A DNA stretch of 64,000 nt from Orrella daihaiensis (lineage in GTDB: Bacteria > Pseudomonadota > Gammaproteobacteria > Burkholderiales > Burkholderiaceae_B), in contig NZ_CP063982.1 in the NCBI RefSeq assembly GCF_022811525.1, forward strand, positions 1,054,001 through 1,118,000, given 5' to 3'. The notes beneath the pieces were generated by a model. The model had not been told where the DNA came from. It saw only the letters and a list, made by a program, of their open reading frames with translations, and did no database searches. The position numbers and the translations under genes are program-made. Below, piece by piece: positions 43,901 through 55,900 of the stretch. Every line of letters starts with the position of its first letter. The stretch's first letter is position 1.

Positions 43901-46900
43901 TCTAAAGGGTCACTGACGATTCAGACTCAGGGTCAAGTTGAGGTTAAGGCCACCGCTGCCGTCGTGGCGGCATCCGCCGTCACGCTCCAAGGTCACGATG
44001 TAACAGTGGCGGGTGAGGTCAGTGCCACAGGTAGTCAAGCGAGTACGCCATCTCAAGTCCAGCCCCAAGTGCAGATCTCTGCTCAAGAGACAGTGACGAT
44101 CACCGAGACGGCAACAATTCAGACAGATGCTTCAAACACCGCTGGCCCAAATACCTCAGGTCGTATCCGTATTACGGGCAAAGACATCAACACCCAGGGC
44201 ACGATCAGCACTGCAGGTCAGGTTGCCGGTGAGGTTAATCTCAGTGCATTGAACACCGTCGCCATTGATGGGGCAATCTCGGTTGATAGCACCCAGAGTC
44301 AGGGTGGACGAATCACCGTTGAAGCCCAGACGATTAATGTTCAGGGCAATGCCAAACTGACTGCCACGGGTAAGGCCGGTGGTGGTGACATTCTGGTTGG
44401 TGGTGACTGGCAGGGCAAAGGAGCACTGCGTCAGGCTGAACAGGTCAGGGTCGATGCAGGGTCACTGATCAACACGTCTGCCAGCACCCAGGGTGATGGT
44501 GGCAAGATCGTGGTCTGGAGTGATATCCAGAACAGCAACAGCAAAACCATTGCCCAAGGCACGCTCATCTCTGAAGGCGGCCAACAAGGTGGCGATGGCG
44601 GCAAGATCGAAACCTCGGGTTATGACCTGAAAGTCGATGGCATCACGATCAGCACGAAGGCCAATGAGGCTGCGGGGGGTAAGACTGGGGAATGGTTGCT
44701 GGATCCGAGTAATATCACGATTACCAGCAGTGGCGATACAGTCTCGGGTGACTATACGGCCACGGCTGACAGTGCGATTGTGGATGTGGCAACGCTAGTC
44801 AACGCGCTCAATACCACTCATGTCACGGTTTTTACGGGCACGACTGGAACACAAGACGGCAACATCACGGTTGATGCGGCGATCTCATCAGGCTCAATTT
44901 ACGACCTCGAGCTAAAAGCCGCCAACGATATCATCATCAATCAAAACATCACACGGTCAAGTACCGGTGGCTTGATCCTCAGAGCAGGTTCGGGCTCGGT
45001 GTCAGGCACGGGTGACTTGATTCTGGGCGGAGGCACGACCTTATCACTGGCGCATGGCACGACGCTGGCCAACGATATTCAACTGACGACGGGTGGGGCG
45101 ACGATTGCGTTTGCTGACCTGGAGGTTGAGTACCTGATTGTTGGTGGCGGGGGAGGTGGTGGTGGTGCTGTCCTCTATTCGGCAGGTGGTGGTGGTGGTG
45201 GCGAGTTGATCGAGAGATCGCAAACACTGGCTGGTAATTCCTATACGGTCACTGTCGGTGCTGGCGGGGCTGGTTCTACAACTGCAGGCACCGCTGGCGG
45301 CATCGGTGGCACCAGCATGTTTGATGGAGAAACTGCCCGTGGCGGTGGTGGTGGTGGCTCAGGCAGTGGGGGCCATAACAACGGCTTTGCCAATCCGACC
45401 GGCGCAAGCCAAGGCGCATACACAGGTGGTGGTGGCGGCGGCACTGATAACAGCAAAAGTACCTTGGGCGCTGCTGGTGTGGATAATCTAAAGGGCGGTT
45501 GGGGTGTTTTCGACAACGCCGATAGTGATAAGCAGGGCGGCGGCGGCGGTGCTGGTGCCGGTGGTCCCGGAGGAAATGCCAACGGTACCAACAAGACTGC
45601 GGGGAGCGGTGGAGCTGGCATTCAATCGAACATCACCGGTGTAGCGATCGGTTACGCCGGTGGTGGTGGCGGCGGTAAGAGGAGCGGAACCGCTGGAACC
45701 GCCACTGCGGGCGGTGGCGCTGGAGGCCTCGCAGCTGCCGGTTCCGACGGGACGCCCAACACCGGTGGTGGTGGTGGGGGTGCGGGTGGAAGCGCGAGCG
45801 GTGGCGATGGCGGCTCCGGTATCGTCGTTGTTCGTTATGTGTCATCAACAGTACTTGCTTCCGGCGGAAGTGTGACCTCGTTTGATGGTAATGGCACGAT
45901 CGGTGAAAGCGGTGTTAAGTATCAGGTCCACAGCTTCACCACCGTTGGCAGCTCGACTTTTGAGATTGACAAATTCCAGGGAACGATCACTGGCAGCATC
46001 AGTGGCTCTGACGCTTTAACGCTCGACGCCTCAAAAGGCACGATCACGCTATCTGGCACCAGTGCCAATACGGGTACGACTACGATTGCGGGCGGCACGG
46101 TTAAAGTCACTAGTGCGGCCGGTTTGGGTAATGGTTCTGCCGTTACGTTGACCAATACAGCCAACACAAAACTCGAACTGGTCAATACGAGCTTAACGCC
46201 GGTCGATGACCCGCTGGTCGTCACCATCGGCACGATCGCAGGCGGTGGCACGTTGGGAGGTGACATTGTTTTAGGTGCCAACACCACACTCAGTATGGGT
46301 GGCGCTTCCAATCCCTTCAGAGGCGTGATTTCCGGCGATGGCGCGCTAGAAAAGACCGGCAACAACACCTTAACCCTTGCCGGCACGAATACTTTCACCG
46401 GCGGCACGACAGTTACTGCGGGTACCGTAGCGCTCTACAACAGTAAGGCTTTAGGCACTGGCACGATCTCCATGGTTGATGGCACGGCAATGAAGCTAAG
46501 CCATGGCCTGAACATTGCCAACGACTTTGATCTGACGGGCACTGTCAACTTTTCTTTTGCGCAGAATCTGCTGATTGACTACCTCATCGTTGGTGGTGGC
46601 GCGGGTGGTGGCGGCAATAACGGCAGTGGTGGCGATGGCGGCAAGGTGTTTGAGGGCTTTGCTTTTGTTGACGGCAGCCCAAAAACAGTTGCCGCGGGCA
46701 CTGCGAGTCCGGGTGCTATAGCAGCTGGTACGGCTTCTGCTGCTGGGGAGTCGAAGTTCTTGGGTTTTGAAACTGGTAAAGCTGACGGCGGTGTTGTCTC
46801 TGGTGGCCAAGGCGGTGATGGCGCGGGCGGCCCTGCAAGTGGAACGAGTGGTGGCATTGGTTACTTGAGTTCTATCACAGGTACTGCCAAGTACTACGGA

Positions 46901-49900
46901 CGCGGTGGTGATAGCGGTACCGGACGAGCTGGTGCCGATGGATTCGGTGAGGGTGGTGCTGGCGGTGGCAGCAACGCCGCTGGCGCTGATGGCGGAACCG
47001 GCGTCGTGATTGTTCGCTATCTCGGCGAAAAAACTGCTAGCGGCGGCAAGACGTCTAGGGTCGTCATCGATGACGACGTATACACCGTCCATACTTTTCA
47101 AGAAGAGAATGGTCAAAATTACTTTACCTTTGACGTTCAAGACGACTTCGCTGCCCGCCTGTCTGGCAATATCTCCGGCTCGGGTAAAGCCTCGATTGAT
47201 GCGGATCTCGGGGAAATTACCCTATCAGGGGCAACGAGCAATTACTCGGGTGGTACCGACCTCACCAAAGGCACGCTGGTTCTTCTCTCAAACAGTGCGC
47301 TAGGTGATGATACGGCCGCGAACAGCCGTCTACAGATGGACAACAACACAAAGCTTTTGTTGGGCCATAACGTCTCGATTGCCAACGACATTACCCTAGC
47401 AGGTGCGGCCACAATCGGCTTGGCACCGCTGAAGGTTGAATACCTGCTGGTTGGCGGTGGCGGTGCAGGTGGAACGAGCCAGGCTTATAGCCCAGCTGGT
47501 GGTGGCGGTGCTGGTGAGTTCCTGTTGGGGTCTGGCCGGTTTGAAGAGGGCAGCTACACCGTAACGGTCGGTGTTGGCGGTGATGCGAGCGGTAACAAAA
47601 ACGGTGGCAACTCTTCTGTAGACAATATCCTTGTCGCGCGCGGTGGCGGCGGTGGTGGTAATGGCGGTGGTTTTGGTGGCGCAGATGGTGGCAGCGGCGG
47701 TGGGTCAGGTCGTGGCGGAGGAGATGGCGGCGCGTCTACAACCAGCCTTGGCCAGGGTAATGCCGGTGGTGGATCGACTGGCACATGGCCAACTGGTGCC
47801 GGTGCAGGCGGTGGTGGTGGTGCTGGCCAGGCTGGTGCCACAGTAACTTCGACTACGGGTGGCAAGGGCGGCGATGGTCTCTCATCCGATATTACCGGTA
47901 CTTCAATTACATACGCCGGTGGCGGTGGTGGCGGTGGTCGAGGCTCGAATACGGATATTGGGCTTGGCGGCACGGGCGGTGGCGGTGATGGTGTTAATGA
48001 GGATGGCTCCAACATTGCCAACGCCCACGGCGCGGCGAATACCGGTGGTGGTGGCGGTGGCCGTAGCAGCACGAATACGGGTGGCAGGCGCGGTGGCGAC
48101 GGCGGCTCGGGCATCGTGGTGCTGCGCTACGAAGGTGCCGATGAAGTTGCTACCGGTGGTACGGTTACTGAGATTACACAAGGTGGTGTCACCTATCAGG
48201 TGCACAAGTTCACGAGCGGCACCTCTACCTTTGCGTTTGACATGGCTGCAACCCTCTCGGGTGACATCAGCCATTCCGGCACCGCGCAAAACCTCACGCT
48301 TGATTCCGACCTGGGCACACTCACCCTTTCTGGTCAAAACACCTACGCCGGTGCCACCAGTATCACCGGCGGCACTGTTGAAGTAACGGGCACCTTGGGC
48401 CACGCCACCGATGCCACCGTCAGCGACCCCGCTATCGGTAGTTATTCAGCTGAAATCAGCAACGCCGGCAAGCTGATCATGAACACCGCTGGCCACGTGA
48501 CCTTGGGTGGCGTGATCAGTGGTGCTGGCACCTTTGAACAAAAAGGTGCGGGTAAAACGATTTTTACCGCGAACAACACGTATACAGGTACGACCACCAT
48601 CAGTGGCGGCACCCTTCAAATCGGTGACAGCACCACAGCAGGCGCAATCGCATCATCGAGCCTAGTCAACAATGCCGCGTTGGTGTTTAAGCGTTCAAAT
48701 GAATTGACGGTTAGTTCAGCCATCAGTGGTTCAGGTACGGTTGAGCAAGCCGGCAGTGACAAGCTGATATTCACCGCAAACAACACCTACGGTGGTACCA
48801 CCACTATTTCTGATGGTGACTTGCAAGTTGGCAATAACGGCAGCGCTGGCAGTCTTGGTGCGGGCAATATCAGTATCGCTAGTGGCTCACGGCTCATCGT
48901 TAACCGCACGAGTGACTATGACATCAGTGCCATCATCTCGGGCGATGGCTCGGTGCAAAAACTCAGTTCAGGTGCGCTGACGCTGCGCGGTGACAACACC
49001 TACACCGGCGGCACAGATCTGGATGCGGGCGACATCCTGGTTCGTCACAGCGATGGACTTGGTACCGGGCAGTTGACCATGGCAGGCAGCACCCAACTGC
49101 TGTTAGGTGATGCGGTCACGATTGGCAACGCCATCGATCTCGAAGGTGCAGCTACCATTGGTTTTGCTCCGCATGAGCTCACCGTGGAATACCTGATCGT
49201 TGGTGGCGGTGGTGGCGGTGGCGGCATTATCGCCGGCGGTGGTGGTGCCGGCGGTCTTTTAAACAGCACAACCTTACTGTCAGGTACTGTGACCGTGACC
49301 GTTGGTGATGGTGGCCTTGGTGGTGTCGGCTGGAACTTTAATCCCCAGTATGGTGTTTCTGGACAGAACTCAAGCCTCGGTAGCATCACTGCGTTTGGTG
49401 GTGGCGGTGGTGGCGGACACATCAACGCCCAGAGACCGAGTGGTGAAAACGGCGGCTCAGGTGGTGGCGGTGCCGGTCAGACGAACACGATCGGTCGCGA
49501 GGGTGCAGGCACGACAGGTCAAGGCAATGACGGTAGCGGCGGCAACACCAATTACGGCGGCGGTGGTGGCGGTGCTGGTGGCGCGGCGATTACCATCGCA
49601 CATCCTTACGCTGGTAAGGGGGGTGTCGGTCTCTATATTGATTGGGCGCACGAAGCTGGCTACGGCGAGGCCGGTTACTTCGCTGGAGGCGGTGGTGGTG
49701 GTGTGCGTAGCGGATCTGGCCGAGTCAGAGGCGTAGGTGGCAATGGCGGTGGTGGCGACGGTACCTCAAACACCTCAAAAGCGCAGGATGGCCAAGCTAA
49801 CACCGGTGGCGGAGGTGGCGGTGCCGGCTACAGCGGTGAATCCAGTGCGCGCCTAGGCGGCAAAGGCGGCTCAGGCATTGTGCTGATCAAATACGCCGGT

Positions 49901-52900
49901 TCGCAGTTTGCGGTCGGCGGCACAGTCAACTCGATTGATTTTGATAGCGACAGCGACGGCGCCACTGAGTCCTATACCGTGCATGCCTTTACATCGGTAG
50001 GCTCGGCGAATTTCCGGGTTGATGAGTCGCGGATGACTGGGGCGATCACAGGCAACATTACAGGGTCTGGCGCACTCACCAAGTCCGGCGCCGGTGAATT
50101 AACACTGTCGGGCAATAACGCGTACACCGGCAACACCACCATCAGCGCCGGTGCCGTGAAGGTCACCAGCGCAAGCGGTCTTGGAAACAACTCGGCAGTC
50201 ACTATTAATAACACCGCCGGTGCACTGCTTCGCACACACAATGCTGATGGCGATCCCACGAATAATCCACTGATCGTCGCAATCGGCTCATTAGCCGGTG
50301 GTGGCACCACGGGTGGCAATGTCTCTTTGGGTGCCAACACGACTTTGCGAACGGGTGCAACTGATGCCAGTACAACATTCGCAGGACAGATTTCCGGGGC
50401 GGGTAACCTAGATAAGGTCGGCAACGGCACGCTAACGCTCACGGGTTCAAATCCCTATGCCGGCGCCACAACCATCAGTGGTGGCGAACTGCAAATTGGC
50501 AACGCTAGTACCAGCGGCACGGTTGGCTTGGGCACAGTAGATATTGGCAACGGGGCAACGCTTCGAATCAATCGATCCAACAGCTTAACCATCACGTCGA
50601 ACATCACGGGCCAAGGCAAGCTGATTAAAGAAGGCAGCGATCTGCTGAATCTCACCGGTAGCAATAATTTCAGTGGTGGCGCTGAGATCAACGACGGAAC
50701 GCTCGCACTTTCTACTGCCTCAGCAGCCGGGTTTACCGGTGGATTGACGATGGGGATTGATCCCTACTCTTCGACTGCGATCGTACTCGGCCCGAGTGTC
50801 ACTTTGAACAATGACGTAACACTGAATGGCAACGTTAGCGTCATTTTGGGGTTGCCGATTGAATACCTGATTGTCGGTGGTGGCGGCGGTGGTGGTGGCC
50901 GCGACATCGGCGGCGGTGGCGGTGGTGGCGAAGTACAGACTGGCACCCTTATTTTGGCGGGTACCTCTGCCAATGTCACGGTAGGTGCAGGCGGCAATGG
51001 CGGAACGGATGCCACGAATAATCGTTATGGCCTTAAAGGTGGCAGTTCCTCGTTTTGGACGTTGACGTCAGAGGGCGGTGGCGGGGGATTTGGATGGGAT
51101 AGCTCGGCTCAATCTGCAGAGGCAGTTGGCGGCGATGCTGGCGATGGCGGTGCCTCTCGCGATGGTGGTGATGGTGCTGGCGGTTTGGGGCAAGGTCCCA
51201 ATGACGCAAACCCGGCTGATGGTGGTGCAGGTGTTTACATTGCCTGGGCCGACGACCTGAGTTACGGGGAGAATGGTTATTTTGGTGGTGGCGGTGGCGG
51301 TGCAAGTCACCGCTCGACAGCGCCACTATTTTTAGGAACTGGCGGTATTGGTGGCGGTGGCAATGCACAGCTAAACAGTGGCCAAGCGGGTGCCAATAAT
51401 ACCGGCGGTGGCGGTGGTGCAAGCCGAACACTTGGTGGCGCTGGCGGTAAGGGTGGCTCGGGCATTGTGCTGGTGCGTTATGCAAGTGCGACTGATCTGG
51501 CCAATGGCGGCACGGAATCCGGCGCAAATGGCTATCGTGTCCACGCATTCACCTCGGTCGGCAATACGACCTTTAGCCTTAACTCTGGACCGATAGACGC
51601 TTCGATCACCGGCAAGATCACCGGTGGCGGCTCACTCATTGCCGATGCATCAGCCGGTAAGCTCACACTGGCGGGTGCCAATGACTATTCGGGCACCACA
51701 GATATACTTGGCGGCCAAGTCGAGCTCACCGGTACGCTTGGGCATACAACGGATGAGGCTGCCCCTAACCCAGCAGTCGGCTCTTATTCTGGTGCCATTA
51801 CCAATGCGGGTGAGCTCATCATTAATACCTCCGCAACTCAAACATTGGACGGTGTTATCGGCGGCACTGGTACCCTCGTTCAGGCCGGCACAGGTACCAC
51901 CATCCTCACACAGGACAACACCTACGATGGCACCACCACGATTGCCGGTGGTGTGTTGCAACTTGGCACGGGTGCCGGTGGCAGCAGTGCGGGCATGATC
52001 GGCGATGGCGATTTACTCTTTGCGCCTGCCGAAGGCGCATCGCCAGCGCCAACACCTACGTTGCGTATCAATCGCAGTAATGACTTGAGTTTTGCACAGG
52101 ACATTTCTGGTCGCGGCCATCTTGAACTTGACGGTTCTGGCACGATTACGTTGACCGGCCGCAATACCTACACGGGCGATACTTCGGTTGATGATGGTCA
52201 TCTGGTCATCGCCAGCACCAGTCTCTTGGGCGGTTCAACCGGTGGCAATTACAAGGGCGCGATCACCATTGCCTCAGGTTCGAGTTTGACCAACGAATCT
52301 AGCTCGACACAGCAGTGGACCGGCAATATTTCATCTTCCGGCACCTTCACCCATGACGGCACAGGGATTTTGGCGCTATATGGCACCAACACCTTTGCCG
52401 CCAACATTGCCGTTAATGCGGGCACGCTCGGGGCATTTAGCAACGCTGCGTTTGGCGGTGTGCAGGTTGATGTGACTGACGCAGGGTTGCTGCTTGGCGC
52501 TGGTGTCACGCTTGCCAACAACATTACCTTGGCAGGGGCTTCCACTATTCAAACCGGCCGTATCGTCGAATACCTCATCGTCGGTGGCGGGGGCGGTGGT
52601 GGTGCCTGGGTTGGTGGCGGCGGTGGCGCGGGTGGCGTGTTGACTGGTGCGACACTGGTCGATGGCGTGAATTCGATATTTGTTGCAGGTGGTGGCACGG
52701 GTGCCTATAACCCGGGCAATACCAGTGCGTTGACCCGAGCGACCAATGGCGGCAGTTCCAGCGCATTTGGCCTGACTGCCTTGGGTGGTGGCCATGGTGG
52801 CTCCTGGTCCGGTCAGATCGCATCAGCCGGCGCCAGTGGTGGTGGCAGTGGTAATGCCAGTGCTCCTGGTGCAGGCACGGCGGGTCAAGGTTTTGCGGGG

Positions 52901-55900
52901 GGTGCTGGTCGTGGCAATTCGACCAATGGTTACCCCACCGGTGGCGGTGGTGGTGCGGGCGGTGCAGGTGAGGATTGGAGTGCTACCAAGTCTGGTGATG
53001 GTGGGATCGGTGTGTATGTTGATTGGGCCGATGCCGCTGGCTTGGGTGATGCTGGTTACTTTGGTGGCGGCGGCGGTGGGGGTGTGCACGGGTATGGATC
53101 GGGTGCTAACGCGGCTGCCGGCCAAGGTGGGCTGGGCGGCGGCGGCGATGGGCGTGTGGCTACAACAACGCGCGCTTTCAATGGCGCGGCCAATACCGGT
53201 GGCGGTGGTGGCGGCGGTGGCAATGCTGGTGGGTCGGTGTCTGCAGGCGGTTTTGGGGGATCTGGCATTGTTGCGATTCGCTACCTAAGCGACTCAGTTG
53301 CAGCGGATGGAGGCACCGTTGATGACTCTGGCACCGGTGTAAACGATGGCTATGTCATTCACAAGTTCACGACTGTCGGTGAAGCCACCCTCGCCATGAC
53401 CGCAAGTTCGGCCACGATCACCGGCAACATCTCGCTTGATCCATCTGCTGCTGCGACATTTAAAACCTCCGGTGAACTCACCATCAGTGGTGCGATCACG
53501 GGTAACAGCACTACGAGCCTGAAAATACAGGCCAACACCGCCTCGCGCCACACCAACAGCCTGACTACCACTGCGACGACCATTGCAGAAGGCAGCACCG
53601 TTGCCGAAACCCTGGCGCGTATCGATGGCGCGGTGATGCAGGGTGGGTGGATCACGAACTCAATAGAAAACTACGCCGACACTTCAGTCGTTCGTCGAGA
53701 TCTAGCATCAGACGGCAATTCCGCTACGGTGCAGATCCAAGTACGTGATGGCAGTAACACCAAGGCGGCCGTTGTTGAGCTCACACAAAGTGGTGATGAT
53801 GTTCAGGCGCGCATTATTCGTGCTGCTTATCAAAGCGGCGAGAACCGTGGAGACGACTTTACAGTCGCATTCACCAGTGCGTCGATCGCAAATACCGGTG
53901 GTGCCAACGGCTACGGTGTAGCCGAGTTGTCGTTCTCGGGTGCGGTGACGTTGTCGGGTGCTAATAGTGGTTTTGATGGGGCGGTGACGGTTGACCGTGG
54001 TCTGCTGGTGACAAACAACACCTCGGCGCTGACAGCTAATAATGCCGTGACCGTGCATCACGATGCCGGCTTGTCCGTGCAACAAAATCTCACCATCGGA
54101 TCCCTGGCCAGTACCTCGAGTGTTGGCATGGGTGGGCATGCATTATTGGCGGACGGTACGACGCTTACGGTTGACAACGCAGCGAACACAACCTTTAGTG
54201 GCACGATGTTTGGCGCGGGCGGCTTAGAGAAAGTTGGCGGTGGAGAGCTCAAGCTAACCGGCGTGAACAGTTTCACCGGTGGCACGGTGGTTGACGCGGG
54301 AACGCTCGAGCTAGTCGATTCATCAGGCAATGATTCCGGTAAGGGCGTGTTGCGTGGTGTGTTGACGGTCAACTCCAGCGGCAAGGTTGAGCTTTCTGGC
54401 GTCAATGCCGCGTTTGGCTGGAATACAGCCGGTGACCAGCGCGTGACGACCTTGAACATCAACGGTGGTCTGGTCGAGGCGTTGAATAATCAGCACGTCT
54501 GGCGCATGACAGGCGGAGTGAATTTTGATGGGGGCGGTGAGTTACGGGTAAATGGTGGTGTTTCATCTGACACCACCGCCAACTGGATCGAGTGGGGCGG
54601 CAGCACCATCAATGTCACCAATTCAACTGCTGAGAACCAAGCCAAGATCACCGGCCGCATTCGCCTGCGTCCTGATGGCGCAGGCGCTAGCAACCCGTCC
54701 CTGACCATTAACGTGGCGGACGACGCGAGCATCAACAGTGAGCTTTTGATCAGCGCGGCGATTACGGAATCGTCGGGTGCCACTGTGACCAAGACGGGGG
54801 CGGGTACCGTCTCCATGACCGGCTACAACACTTACACGGGTACGACCACAGTCTCTGTTGGTGAAATCCGCCTGACCAATTGGAATGATTCGGATCGCTA
54901 CAGCATCGCCTCGGGTGCGGTGCTCAATTACGACCTCGCTTCTGAAGTCAATCTTCCAACCACTCGCTATGATGGCGCGGGCACTCTGCGCAAAACGGGT
55001 ACAGAGCGCTTGCTATGGAGCCGAAGCGCCGGCACCTTTGCCATGGATTCCGGTGGCCTGATTGATATCCGGCAAGGTTCATTCTTTACGGGTGGGTTTT
55101 CTAACGAAAACTGGAACGACAACCTCGCGGATATGAACATCGAGGCTGGCGCGACGTTCAAGAACACAAACACGCCAGTTCGTATTGATGCGTTGACCGG
55201 TGCTGGCAGATTTGAGAGTGGCTACGGCAGCGATCGGGATGATGTTTTCATTGGAGTCGATGGTGGCAGTGGCGACTTCAGCGGCACGTTGGCAGACACC
55301 GGTGACGTTGGCGGCTTGCTCACCATCATCAAGATCGGTGCCGGCACGCAGACGTTCTCCGGCACATCAACTTATGCGGGTGACTTATTTGTGCGTGCCG
55401 GTACGGTCAAAGTCGCCGATGGTGGATCGTTATCTGGCATGCGGCGCATCGACATCGCGGGCCGCGCAACTTCAGGCGACAGCGTTTCCAAGCTGATTGT
55501 CGAGGGCAGTGTCACTTCCGGCAATGGCGGTGATTTTGGGGTGGGCTCTGGCGTGGCGGGCCGCGGCGAGGTGATCGTCGGTAATACCGATGGTAATGCA
55601 CTGCTCTCCATTGGCAATGGCCAGGGTGCAGTGTATGTGGGCGGTGAGTTTAGCAACAATAGCGATGCCGAGCGTGGCTACGGCATTTTGACGATCGACG
55701 GCGGCAAGGTCACCGTCGGTGCCGGCGGCAGCTTAAGCGGCAATTATGACAACAGCCGAATTTGGTTTAACCCTTGGGGATCGCACGCTTCGAGTTCCTC
55801 TGAAATCAATATCAATACAGGCGGCACGCTAGAGACGGCCCGAGAGATTTGGTCCGGCAACGCCACTCGTGAGTCGATCCTGACGCTAAACGGGGGTGTG

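Noticed and set aside
47554..48114. Proline-rich antisense frames throughout the adhesin
   Set aside because: GGT/GGC glycine runs read as Pro codons on the opposite strand. They follow the six Gly domains exactly and have no independent signal.
45125..53284. CRISPR or other short regular DNA repeats in the GGT/GGC-rich areas
   Set aside because: The repeats are protein-level, in frame, irregular in spacing and lack identical spacers-and-repeats structure.
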